From an uncultured Bacteroidales bacterium (GTDB taxonomy: Bacteria; Bacteroidota; Bacteroidia; Bacteroidales; Paludibacteraceae): a DNA stretch of 64,000 bases. The stretch lies in contig ONTT01000007.1 in assembly GCA_900320865.1 (NCBI GenBank), positions 1 through 64,000 on the forward strand. Reading direction: 5' to 3'. A program made the translations under genes and the position numbers. The number at the start of each line of letters is the position of its first letter. Position 1 is the stretch's first letter. Positions 7,392 to 15,971 of the stretch are shown here, one piece after another. Under the pieces are notes generated by a model. The model ran no database searches and was not told the origin of the DNA. It saw only the letters and a program-made list of their open reading frames with translations.

Positions 7392-7907
7392 CTCTTCTGC
7401 GATGCGCTCGTCGGATTGCTCATCGCAGATCTCTACATCCAGAATATGATTTGCGCGTTGATAGAATGGTTCACGCGCTTGAAGTTGAGGAGCTATAAAT
7501 TCCAATAGCTCCTTTTCTGTGCGACCTTGTAAGACAGGACGGTCGGTTAAATCCGTGAGTATCAGGCGTTTGGCTAAATGTTCGGGTTTCCAGCGGAGAT
7601 AGATACTGGTACCTAATTCCCGCAAGCAATCCATGTTATCTTCCCAGCAAGGATAGCCTCCGCCGGTAGCGTAGATGACTTTCTCGAAGGGAATCTGGTC
7701 GGCTAAGTCCTCCACCACATATTTCTCCTTACGACGGAAATCCTCAATGCCGAACTGACGAATATACTCCGCCGGTGTATAACCGTGAATATGATAAAAC
7801 GCCTCGTCTAAATCAACAAAATGCCAGCCGAGTTTATCTGCCAGCAAGCGTCCTACGGTGGTCTTCCCTGCACCCATGTATCCTATTAAATAGATCGGCA
7901 GTTGCAT
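7371..7907 (-). CDS. aroK: Shikimate kinase
   Basis: This 178-residue P-loop kinase phosphorylates shikimate at O3, the fifth step of the chorismate pathway. Walker A is GYMGAGKTT (9-17), DLD at about 32-34 and the GGG at about 87-89 contact shikimate, and the lid Arg is in TDRPVLQGR. Its start is 9 bases after the stop of the small exported gene upstream, so it is the last gene of the porU-porV-ispF transcription unit. The DAHP synthase gene at the other end of the window supplies the first step of the same pathway. Confidence 0.93.
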   Translation of the reverse strand: MQLPIYLIGYMGAGKTTVGRLLADKLGWHFVDLDEAFYHIHGYTPAEYIRQFGIEDFRRKEKYVVEDLADQIPFEKVIYATGGGYPCWEDNMDCLRELGTSIYLRWKPEHLAKRLILTDLTDRPVLQGRTEKELLEFIAPQLQAREPFYQRANHILDVEICDEQSDERIAEELYRLIR

Positions 7908-7916
7908 GCGAAAACG

Positions 7917-8249
7917 CTATTTATATTCCCAGGTATCGTTGTCCGTCCAGATGATACGACCGTTCTCTTGGTCGATAGTAGCGAGCGGAAAAATAGAAGA
8001 GAAGGGTGGAGTGACGGTCTCGATCAGTTGCCACTCCTTATTATATATACGCGCGCATGAGGAGCACTGTGGCGCGCAGGCCGTCATGACGACGAGTATC
8101 GAGTCGCCTTTATAGACCTCTAAAGTAGTGCTCTCGGTGAGCGCCACTTTCTCATAGATGTCATTTTCTTCGATCACCTGCGGCGACCCGCCTGTCTGAA
8201 ACAGGTCGATCAGTAACGAAAGCGATATGGTAAGCAGAAACGTTTTCAA
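7917..8249 (-). CDS. Small exported protein, possibly a short DUF3256 relative
   Basis: This 110-residue product starts at a TTG (8249-8247) that overlaps the ispF stop (TTGA). The protein begins MKTFLLTISLSLLIDLF, a signal peptide. No ATG exists in frame before the signal, so TTG is the only start that keeps it. The middle holds a three-Cys cluster (TACAPQCSSCARIYN) followed by W-x-L. I see a tentative resemblance to the C-terminal half of the Bacteroidota DUF3256 family, normally near 200 residues. If that is right, this copy lacks the N-terminal half. The function is unknown. The close Cys residues would allow a disulphide or metal site after export. Confidence 0.6.
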   Translation of the reverse strand: MKTFLLTISLSLLIDLFQTGGSPQVIEENDIYEKVALTESTTLEVYKGDSILVVMTACAPQCSSCARIYNKEWQLIETVTPPFSSIFPLATIDQENGRIIWTDNDTWEYK

Positions 8250-8716
8250 TTCAGTAATACGACCGCATAGGCGGCTATTCCTTCTTCGCGCCCAACAAAG
8301 CCGAGATGTTCGGTAGTGGTCGCTTTGATACTCACTTGGTTGGGTTCCACCCCCATGACAGCGGCCATACAAGCCTGCATAGCCTCGATATGGGGATTCA
8401 GTTTAGGCGCTTGCGCGCAGATGGTGATATCGCAGTTGGCGAGTTCATAGCCCGCCTCACGGATCATCTCCATCACGCGGCGCAGGAGGATCTTGGAGTC
8501 GATACCCTCGTATTCATTTCCCTTCGTATCCGGGAAATGATAGCCTATATCGCGCATGGCTGCGGCTCCTAAGATAGCATCGCAAAGGGCATGGATCACG
8601 ACGTCTGCATCGGAATGACCGAGCAGACCTTTGTCGTACGGCACCTCAATTCCCCCTAACCACAGTTTGCGGTCAGGGGAGAATTGATGTACATCATATC
8701 CAAAGCCAATACGCAT
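8246..8716 (-). CDS. ispF: 2-C-methyl-D-erythritol 2,4-cyclodiphosphate synthase
   Basis: This 156-residue enzyme matches IspF end to end. It cyclises CDP-methylerythritol phosphate in the MEP isoprenoid pathway. The zinc ligands Asp8 and His10 (GYDVH) and His42 (LCDAILG follows) are present. The hallmark GHSDADV, SIKATTTEHLGFVGREEGIAA and DIGYHFPDT segments are intact. The gene lies 8 bases downstream of porV. A porU-porV-ispF arrangement is known from Porphyromonas, so this looks like conserved Bacteroidales gene order. It shows the organism makes isoprenoids by the MEP route. Confidence 0.96.
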   Translation of the reverse strand: MRIGFGYDVHQFSPDRKLWLGGIEVPYDKGLLGHSDADVVIHALCDAILGAAAMRDIGYHFPDTKGNEYEGIDSKILLRRVMEMIREAGYELANCDITICAQAPKLNPHIEAMQACMAAVMGVEPNQVSIKATTTEHLGFVGREEGIAAYAVVLLN

Positions 8717-8724
8717 GGAATTAT

Positions 8725-9978
8725 TTACTTCGCTTTCTTGTTATCCACGATATCCTTGATACCCGCGAGGTCGAAGCCCAGGGTGAAGCGCATCGTCTGA
8801 TCCAGCGGGTTCGAAGCAGCCAGACCTACGCAGTAGGAGATATCCAACGAAACGATGGAGAGGTGGAAACCGGCACCGAAGGTAAGATAGTTGCGGTTAC
8901 CTTTGTAGTAGTTCTCGTAGCTATAACCGGCACGAGCGAAGAACTGCTTGTTGTAGGAGTACTCGATACCGGCACCCCAACGAACCTCAGCAAACTCCTC
9001 TTTGCTTCCGCCCGGAGCGTCTGCGAAGGACTGGAACCAACCTTTCGCAGGGTTCAGCGCAGAATAAGCTTCCTGACTCATCTGCCATGTGTCGGGATCC
9101 GTCGGGTCGATTGGATTGCCAGCAGCATCCCACTTATCTGGATGTGCAGTTGTCTCTGCCGTTGTGAACTTCGACTTGCGGCTCGGTACCAACATCTTGT
9201 TAGCCTCCAGGTTGAGGGTCAAGAAGTTGTATTTATTCAGCGGGATCTCATAACCCATACCGATATTCATGCTGGCCGGAATGAAGTTGCTGCTTCCGTC
9301 ATCGGCGTAGTTCATCTTACCACCCAGGTTCTTCAAGGTGAAACCTAAGGAGAGGTGACTCGTTCCGGACTTCAACTCAAACGGCTGACGATAGTACAAA
9401 CCGATGTCTGCAGCCATGGTCCATGCCGGGTGCATCTCTGTAGCCGTACCGGTCGAACTGTTATAACCGTTGTTCAGATCCGAATAAAGGAAGCGAACAG
9501 CAACAGACATGGATACGTACTCATGCAGTTTACGGAAGTAACTGAGGTCGAGCGCCCACTCGTTCGGACGAACGTCCTGGATCTTCTGGCCGTTTCCATC
9601 CGTCAGCGCTACATCACCCATCGAGAAATACGTGAAGCTGGCACCGATACCGCCACCCAGATCACCGAAGTTATAGAATCCGGCGAGGTAAGCCAGGTCG
9701 ATGTCACCTACCAACTTACGCAACCACGGCGTGTAGTTCGCGGTGATACCGCCCTTGGAGTACATGTACGCGTACTTAGCCGGGTTCCAGAACTGAGAGT
9801 TAAAGTCCGCTTCGGTAGCTACACCGAGATCACCCATACCGGCAGCACGTGCATCCGGCGCAATGGAGAGAGACGGCATCGCTGTGATCAGCGGGTTCAT
9901 CGTGTCATCTACAGTTCCCTGAGCGCTCATCGATACGGCGCATACCAGGGCTGTGAGAGAAATAAGAATTTTTTTCAT
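8725..9978 (-). CDS. porV: Type IX secretion outer-membrane protein PorV
   Basis: This 417-residue outer-membrane barrel of the PorV/LptO family has a signal peptide (MKKILISLTALVCAVSMSAQ). The family-typical start of the mature protein follows: ITAMPSLSIAPDARAAGMGD, then FNSQFWNPAKYAY. In the type IX system PorV shuttles cargo from the translocon to the PorU sortase and binds the C-terminal signal. It sits 70 bases downstream of porU. The last strand does not end in an aromatic residue because of a short charged tail (IVDNKKAK). A large extracellular loop (about 270-320) is rich in Pro, Thr and Asp. Confidence 0.93.
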   Translation of the reverse strand: MKKILISLTALVCAVSMSAQGTVDDTMNPLITAMPSLSIAPDARAAGMGDLGVATEADFNSQFWNPAKYAYMYSKGGITANYTPWLRKLVGDIDLAYLAGFYNFGDLGGGIGASFTYFSMGDVALTDGNGQKIQDVRPNEWALDLSYFRKLHEYVSMSVAVRFLYSDLNNGYNSSTGTATEMHPAWTMAADIGLYYRQPFELKSGTSHLSLGFTLKNLGGKMNYADDGSSNFIPASMNIGMGYEIPLNKYNFLTLNLEANKMLVPSRKSKFTTAETTAHPDKWDAAGNPIDPTDPDTWQMSQEAYSALNPAKGWFQSFADAPGGSKEEFAEVRWGAGIEYSYNKQFFARAGYSYENYYKGNRNYLTFGAGFHLSIVSLDISYCVGLAASNPLDQTMRFTLGFDLAGIKDIVDNKKAK

Positions 9979-10048
9979 TTTGATGTATTTATTGTTTGTT
10001 GTTAATGATTTTCCAATTTCAATTCTTTAAGCGATTTGTTTCATAGGC

Positions 10049-13000
10049 TTATCTGGTAACAATAATTTTGCCTGAAGTAGTGCTATACTTACTGGAGGCG
10101 GATTTTATTTTAACTGAATAGATATATACTCCTGTATTCAAACCCAACGCCGGCAGATTAATACTTACCGCATCGGGGTTATCTTGCTTATGGCTGTAAA
10201 CCATCTGTCCGGCTGTGTTATACAGATAGATCTCGGTTTCAATCAGTTCATCCGGCTGATCGTAGTTGACGACAAGATGCACCACACCCGACTGCTGTAC
10301 GGGGTTCGGATAGGTGGTCACATTATAAATTGACGGGTCGAGTCCGGCTTCTACAATGAAGTTAAGACTCTTGGTGGTGCTGTTGTTGAGTAAGTCCCAG
10401 GCGCGGAAGGTGAGGCTGTGAGGACCGTTCGCCAGTTCCTCCATCAGGTAACTGACCTGCCCCGCTTGGTAACTATTGTTCGCAGCGGTGAAGTATTCGT
10501 TCAGCGAGTAGATCATCTTCGGATCATCATCGATGATCAGCATCAGGTCGTGTCCGATACCGGCGCCCGCGGTGTTGATACCGTTCTCGTCATACAGGTT
10601 CGCAAAGAAGCGCGGCGTGGCGTAGGTCTTGTCGCCGTTGCGGAAAGCCGGAGAATTTAGATAGATCTCCATCTCCGGACCAACGGTATCTATGGTCACG
10701 ATCGAGCCCGAACCGCCGATGATGAATTGCTCAAAATGACCGACCGCCTCTGCCGTCTCGAGCGAATCCGCTGTTACGGCATAATACACGATACGTCCGT
10801 TATCGAAGTTATACCGGATATCCTTGGGCACCATGAAGGTGTAGTTAAACAAGCCGTCCTTCACATCCGTGGCACCAGAGAAGATGGTATTCGGATAATC
10901 ATTGTAAGCTACTACACGCGGGTCTCCACCTGCGTTGTCGTTGTCGCGTGTAGGGATTGATTGCATCTTATCGTAGATCGTGATATCTACCTTACCGTTA
11001 AAATCCGAAACGGTATTGAGGTCCTCATCGATGATACGTCCTTCCACGTGCTGTACGCTCAGTGCGTTGAGCGTATCCATTTCGGTCAAGGTCTCGACGT
11101 GATAGTCCGTGGGGTAGTTGAGCCGCATACACGGGTCACCCAGTAGTACGTACGCCAGTTTGTTCTCATCCGATCCCAAGAGGTTCTTTCCGATCAAGAT
11201 TGCTTCGCCGAGCGTCATGTCATAATGGAAGACATCGCTATGGCCGAAGAGGGTATCGCATACGCTGCGGTTGAGGTTGGTGTTCTGCGGCGCGTATACG
11301 GTACGTGTAGCAGCCAAAATACCGATCGCTCCGCCTTTCGGATTCAGAACCGCTGTCTCAGCAGCCGAACGCTTACCGGCATCGCATTGTGCAAAATTAC
11401 AAGTTGCGAACAGCCAGAAAGCCTGGTTCTTATTGGTCATGCCCGCAATATCCTTGAGGTTTAAGATCGATTCATTAGTGATGGCGTTGTAACCGCCGTG
11501 ACCGGAGTAGTCGAAGAAGAGCACACCGTTCTTAAGCAGGTTCAGCACGCGGTTCTTAGCCAGCGGATAACTCTCGCCGCTCGCGTTCACCTCCTGCGGA
11601 TAGGCATCTAAGAAGATCTTATGCACTATGAAATCCGGATTCTTAATACGCACCAACTCCGCACTCTTCTCTGCGGTCTCGGTGTGCGTACCGTTCTCTC
11701 CGTCATCTGCCAGATATACCAGTTGGTTCTTCCACTTACCGGTTTGTTCGTTGCGGATATATTGGATCAGTTTATCAACGGTCGTACGTGCTTCGTCCAG
11801 ACTCTCTACCGGCAGACGACCTACGCCGATATCCATGCGGCCTTGCGTATCAATAGCACCTTCGTTATCATCCAGATACGCGAAATAGTCATCCGTAGCA
11901 TATGCTTTGATCTCGTTTACCGAGTTCTTCGACTGGTATGTCAGCAGCAAAGAAGTACCGGAGTTACGCAGCAGTTTGCGGTTATCGAACGTACCGTGAC
12001 CCATGAGAAGTAACCATCTGGGTTGCTGGCCGATACCGTTCTTCGCGCGGTCGTACAGCATCTTCATCAGCCATCGATAAGCTGTCGCATCCGGCGTACC
12101 GGACGAGAACTCATTATATACCTGTTGGTCGGTGACGATGGCATAGGTGATTGCCTGCTTGGCTTCATGCGCTTTGGCTAAGTCTTCCGAAACGTCTTCA
12201 TATCCTTCCGGACAGATGATGATATAATCGATATTGCTCAAGGCATGCAGGTTCTGGTTCTTCACCTCGCCTACCACTTCGGCTTGAACGAACTTTGTTC
12301 CGTCGGTATTGACGGCGATGTACTCGTGTACGCCGTCCGCCTGGGTACCGACCCATGCCAGTTGGTCATCCACCATAGTGGTCGGCATGCGTTGAATAGC
12401 CGCCAAGTCCGTCACATCCCATATCTGGGTGGACGCAGTGGTGTTACGCAAGAGAAAACGAACCGGATTGGTGGTATTGCGGTTCACCAGCGAACGAATA
12501 CCCATATAACTGCCGGTCATGACGAGTTCCGAAGGCGTTGTGATCTCAATGTAATTGAGCCATGCTAAGGCTCCCGCGTTGCTATTGACAAACTGCATTG
12601 TCACCCGCTGGTTCTGCTCTTCGGACGCACCGTTCATACTGATCGTACCCGCCACACCAAAGGTGTAGTGGTCCGGAATACTACTGATGTAGATGCTCTT
12701 GGAGCTGGTGTTATTCAGTTGCGCCTTGACGGTAGAAGTGGTAGCCGCATTGGCCGCCATGTCGATATATACCGAACTGTTGTCTCCATTCGCATATGGG
12801 GTGGAGAAGGTGAATGTACGTGTCTGACCGGCTGCAAACTGCTCGCCGTAGAACGTACGACCTCCGCCGGACACTCCCGTGCGGTCAATCAGGTTCACGG
12901 AGTCTTTATCTTGTACCTGATAGTAGGAATAATAGGTAACATCGGTAGGAGAACCGCTTACGGCTTCTGCTTCCGGGAATGGCAGCATGGCACCTGCATC

Positions 13001-13393
13001 ATCGCTCAGCAGGTAATAGCCGAAATCCGAATAGGTATTACGAGTGTGCGCGAAGCGAGAACCATTATAGGTCCAGCTGATCGGACCCTGCACGTAGAAT
13101 AAGATATAATCTTCGCCTACATACACCGGCACTTGCGGCAGGTCGTCTATGTTACGCTTGCTGAAATCCTGCTCTTTCTGCGCACCGCCATAGCCGAACA
13201 CCCGCACTTGCGAGGGTTCTAAACCGGCGCTACGCAGTTCGCTGAAACTCATTCGGCATACACCGGACTCGCTCACGCGAATCTTCACCCAGTGGCCGTC
13301 AGCTAAAACCGAACGCTCTGCATAGCTATGAATACCTGCCATCATCGGCAGGCTTACCAGTACCCAAAACGCTATGAACAGGATTTTTTTCAT
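10049..13393 (-). CDS. porU: Type IX secretion sortase PorU
   Basis: This 1,114-residue protein is a gingipain-like (C25) cysteine protease. It removes the C-terminal signal of type IX cargo and joins the cargo to anionic LPS at the cell surface. The catalytic pair is visible: His in DYSGHGG (about residue 631) and Cys in ATCNFAQ (about 665). The signal peptide is MKKILFIAFWVLVSLPMMA. The last 90 residues form a T9SS-type C-terminal domain (TYPNPV near the start, GVYIYSVKI, ending SGKIIVTR), which PorU keeps. The start overlaps the FAH-like gene stop (ATGA, 13390-13393). PorU next to PorV shows the system is functional as a pair. Confidence 0.94.
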   Translation of the reverse strand: MKKILFIAFWVLVSLPMMAGIHSYAERSVLADGHWVKIRVSESGVCRMSFSELRSAGLEPSQVRVFGYGGAQKEQDFSKRNIDDLPQVPVYVGEDYILFYVQGPISWTYNGSRFAHTRNTYSDFGYYLLSDDAGAMLPFPEAEAVSGSPTDVTYYSYYQVQDKDSVNLIDRTGVSGGGRTFYGEQFAAGQTRTFTFSTPYANGDNSSVYIDMAANAATTSTVKAQLNNTSSKSIYISSIPDHYTFGVAGTISMNGASEEQNQRVTMQFVNSNAGALAWLNYIEITTPSELVMTGSYMGIRSLVNRNTTNPVRFLLRNTTASTQIWDVTDLAAIQRMPTTMVDDQLAWVGTQADGVHEYIAVNTDGTKFVQAEVVGEVKNQNLHALSNIDYIIICPEGYEDVSEDLAKAHEAKQAITYAIVTDQQVYNEFSSGTPDATAYRWLMKMLYDRAKNGIGQQPRWLLLMGHGTFDNRKLLRNSGTSLLLTYQSKNSVNEIKAYATDDYFAYLDDNEGAIDTQGRMDIGVGRLPVESLDEARTTVDKLIQYIRNEQTGKWKNQLVYLADDGENGTHTETAEKSAELVRIKNPDFIVHKIFLDAYPQEVNASGESYPLAKNRVLNLLKNGVLFFDYSGHGGYNAITNESILNLKDIAGMTNKNQAFWLFATCNFAQCDAGKRSAAETAVLNPKGGAIGILAATRTVYAPQNTNLNRSVCDTLFGHSDVFHYDMTLGEAILIGKNLLGSDENKLAYVLLGDPCMRLNYPTDYHVETLTEMDTLNALSVQHVEGRIIDEDLNTVSDFNGKVDITIYDKMQSIPTRDNDNAGGDPRVVAYNDYPNTIFSGATDVKDGLFNYTFMVPKDIRYNFDNGRIVYYAVTADSLETAEAVGHFEQFIIGGSGSIVTIDTVGPEMEIYLNSPAFRNGDKTYATPRFFANLYDENGINTAGAGIGHDLMLIIDDDPKMIYSLNEYFTAANNSYQAGQVSYLMEELANGPHSLTFRAWDLLNNSTTKSLNFIVEAGLDPSIYNVTTYPNPVQQSGVVHLVVNYDQPDELIETEIYLYNTAGQMVYSHKQDNPDAVSINLPALGLNTGVYIYSVKIKSASSKYSTTSGKIIVTR

Positions 13394-13914
13394 TTAATCT
13401 TACAATATAACTTCTCTTGCCCGTCGAACTCGACGTGAATCACTTGCTCTTTCTCTACGCGCTGCGGCGCTTGCTTGGCCTGGATATAAATCAAATCCCC
13501 TTGACGAATTGTCATCACCTTGCTGGCTGCGGCTATTGCCTCTTCGGGGCTCATAAGCCATTCACCGCTTACCGCTATGCCTTCGTCGCTTACCGGCACA
13601 TACTCTCCGATAGCCAGCGAATAGTCAAAAGCCAACGCTTTGGTCCAAGGCGTACCGGCTGCTTTCGCTTCGCGCGCAATGTCCATCGCGATGAAGTCTG
13701 CTCCCGGCGCTACGGCATCGTAGTAACGACTCGCGAACTTCGACGCAATCTCTTTGCCCAACCGGCTGACGCGCAAGATAATGCAGTTGGTTACACCAAT
13801 CTCTTGCGACCAATCCGGCATGAAAAACGGTTTCCTACCATTTAACAGACAGCTGTCGCCTTTCAGCACCATAGCTGTCTTGCCTTCGTCATATATAAAA
13901 CCAATTATTTTCAT
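13390..13914 (-). CDS. Fumarylacetoacetate hydrolase-family protein
   Basis: This 174-residue protein resembles the FAH/2-hydroxyhepta-2,4-diene-dioate isomerase fold. FMPDW near the N-terminus, then LRVSRLGKEIASKF, and FDYSLAIGEYVP followed by SPEEAIAAASKVMTIRQGDLIYI all fit the family. It is shorter than usual (about 200-300), and the metal-binding EXE motif is not evident, so activity is uncertain. It is the first gene of the porU-porV-ispF-aroK unit, with the promoter at 13933-13964. FAH-like genes next to T9SS genes occur in other Bacteroidales to my knowledge, but a functional link is not established. Confidence 0.75.
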   Translation of the reverse strand: MKIIGFIYDEGKTAMVLKGDSCLLNGRKPFFMPDWSQEIGVTNCIILRVSRLGKEIASKFASRYYDAVAPGADFIAMDIAREAKAAGTPWTKALAFDYSLAIGEYVPVSDEGIAVSGEWLMSPEEAIAAASKVMTIRQGDLIYIQAKQAPQRVEKEQVIHVEFDGQEKLYCKIK

Positions 13915-13932
13915 TCACCCCATATCGAGCGT

Positions 13933-13964
13933 GCAAAGATACTACTTTTTTTGCATATATGCAA
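13933..13964 (-). promoter_or_regulatory. Promoter of the porU-porV transcription unit
   Basis: On the minus strand TTG (13964-13962) begins the palindrome TTTGCATATATGCAAA. It is followed by 20 bases and TATCTTTGC (13941-13933). This is the most symmetric member of the extended -33 class in the window. Confidence 0.78.
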
Positions 13965-14001
13965 ATAAAAATGTAAATCGGACACTTTTTCTTAAAATTT
14001 G

Positions 14002-15318
14002 TTATTTGGCCCGAATGAATAATTGCACCGGTGTACCGGTGAAATCCCACCACTCTCGCAGTTTGTTCTCCAAGAAGCGACGATACGGTTCTTTCACGTA
14101 TTGCGGCAGGTTGGCGAAGAACACAAAGGTCGGTATCTGGGTGTTCGGTAATTGAGTGCAATATTTGATCTTGATATATTTGCCCTTCCATGCAGGGGGC
14201 GGGTAGTTCTCGATCAACGGTAAGAACTTCTCGTTCAACTGTGCGGTCGGCACTTTTTTGTTTTTGTTCTCATAGACGTGGATAGCCGTCTCGACTACCT
14301 TGAAGATACGCTGTTTGGTGAGTGCCGAGGTGAAGATGATGGGGAAGTCCGTAAAGGGCGCAATACGCTCGCGAATCGCACTCTCGTATGCCTTTATATC
14401 CTGATTCGTCTTGCTCTCAATCAGGTCCCATTTATTGATACATACCACGAGACCTTTCTTGTTCTTTTGGATGAGCGAATAGATATTCAGGTCCTGCGCT
14501 TCGATACCGCGTGTGGCATCAATCATCAGGATACATACGTCGCTGTTCTCAATGGCACGGATCGAACGAACCACCGAGTAATACTCCTGGTCTTCGGTCA
14601 CTTTCGCTTTCTTGCGAATGCCGGCTGTGTCCACGAGGTAAAAATCCTTACCGAACTTGTTATAGCGGGTGTAAATCGAATCGCGTGTCGTGCCAGGGAT
14701 ATCGGTCACGATGGTACGCTCTTCGCCGATAAAGGCGTTCAGGATACTCGACTTACCTGCATTCGGTCGACCTACTATCGCAAAACGCGGCAGGTCCTCC
14801 AGGTCCTCATCGCTGTCATCTTCCTTACGAAAACGGCTCACCACTTCATCCAGCAGATCACCGGTACCCAAACCGTTCTCAGCGGACACGATAAACGGTT
14901 CGCCAAGACCCAGTTTATAGAACTCGGCCGCGCCGTACTGGTTCTCAAAAGTGTCCACTTTATTCACCGCTAAGATGGTCGGCTTCTTCGCCTGACGCAG
15001 CAAATGTGCCACTTCGGTATCAAACTCCGTCACACCTTGGTTCACATCCACTACAAGCAGCACTACATCCGCTTCTCGGATAGCCAGGTCCACCTGACGG
15101 TTGATTTCGGATTCGAAGGTGTCATCGCTGTTGACTACCCATCCTCCGGTGTCAATCACCGAGAACTCGCGGCCGCACCACTCGGCTTTGCCATACTGAC
15201 GGTCACGCGTCGTTCCGGCGGTATTCATCACTATCGCTCGACGGGTACCCGTCAAGCGGTTAAAAAGGGTCGATTTCCCTACGTTGGGACGTCCCACTAT
15301 CGCTACAATATTTGCCAT
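14002..15318 (-). CDS. der: Ribosome-assembly GTPase Der (EngA)
   Basis: This 438-residue protein has two GTPase domains in tandem plus a C-terminal KH-like domain, the layout unique to Der. The first domain has GRPNVGKST (about 9-17), DTGG and NKVD; the second has GRPNAGKSS (about 183-191), DTAG and NKWD. Der is essential for 50S subunit maturation. The KH-like end ([15 protein letters not shown], then [17 protein letters not shown]) is complete. It is the last gene of the acyl-CoA ligase / lptD / SlyD-like / der group on the minus strand. Confidence 0.97.
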   Translation of the reverse strand: MANIVAIVGRPNVGKSTLFNRLTGTRRAIVMNTAGTTRDRQYGKAEWCGREFSVIDTGGWVVNSDDTFESEINRQVDLAIREADVVLLVVDVNQGVTEFDTEVAHLLRQAKKPTILAVNKVDTFENQYGAAEFYKLGLGEPFIVSAENGLGTGDLLDEVVSRFRKEDDSDEDLEDLPRFAIVGRPNAGKSSILNAFIGEERTIVTDIPGTTRDSIYTRYNKFGKDFYLVDTAGIRKKAKVTEDQEYYSVVRSIRAIENSDVCILMIDATRGIEAQDLNIYSLIQKNKKGLVVCINKWDLIESKTNQDIKAYESAIRERIAPFTDFPIIFTSALTKQRIFKVVETAIHVYENKNKKVPTAQLNEKFLPLIENYPPPAWKGKYIKIKYCTQLPNTQIPTFVFFANLPQYVKEPYRRFLENKLREWWDFTGTPVQLFIRAK

Positions 15319-15362
15319 AGTAATTTATCTTTAAATTTTACACTTTAAATAAACTTTTCTCA

Positions 15363-15944
15363 TTATTTGCATTCGCCGCAGGCGTCTTGCCCGCAGTGGT
15401 TGCCGCAACTGCTTTCGCAATCATCGCAGTTACCTTTACATCTACCGCAACCATGTGGGCTCCGGATGGCTTTTAACTCCCCTTCCGTCACGTCGCGGAT
15501 GGTTAGGATCTTACCGGTAAAATGCAGGTCCTCTCCGGCATAGGGATGGTTGAGGTCGATGGTTACTTTCTCGTTCGTCACTTCGCATACTTGCGCCCGA
15601 ACGATTTGACCGTCCGTCGTGTTCATCGGGACGATGGCACCTACATACACGCGCTCTTCGTCGAACTCACCGTCGCCGTTGAAGAACATGGTCTTAGGCA
15701 GTTCCATCAAGCCTTCATCGAGGTATTCACCATAGGCATCCGTAGCTTTAAGTACGAAGTCAAATTCGTCGCCTTCGTTCTTTCCTTCCATAGCGGCTTC
15801 GAACGCAGGGAGCATCATGCCTTCGCCTTGACACCAGGTTAACGGAGCTTCTGCCGTAGCTTTCTCCATCAGTTCTTCTTTGCCTTTCTCATCAGCGATG
15901 TACAACTCATACGTCGCTGAAACAACTTTTAATTTCTCAATCAT
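15363..15944 (-). CDS. SlyD-like FKBP peptidyl-prolyl isomerase with Cys-rich tail
   Basis: This 193-residue protein combines an FKBP domain interrupted by an IF (insert-in-flap) chaperone domain (about 1-150, with DAYGEY and the family's VTIDLNHPYAGEDLHF) and a metal-binding tail. The tail (residues about 160-193) has nine Cys and two His in the pattern HGCGRCKGNC, DDCESSCGNHC and DACGEC. In SlyD a similar tail binds nickel and feeds hydrogenase maturation. No nickel enzyme is in view, so the metal role is inferred. The gene lies between lptD and der; the short gaps hold AAACTTTAAACTTT-type repeats. Confidence 0.88.
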   Translation of the reverse strand: MIEKLKVVSATYELYIADEKGKEELMEKATAEAPLTWCQGEGMMLPAFEAAMEGKNEGDEFDFVLKATDAYGEYLDEGLMELPKTMFFNGDGEFDEERVYVGAIVPMNTTDGQIVRAQVCEVTNEKVTIDLNHPYAGEDLHFTGKILTIRDVTEGELKAIRSPHGCGRCKGNCDDCESSCGNHCGQDACGECK

Positions 15945-15971
15945 ATCTCTAAACTTTAAACTTTCAATCCA

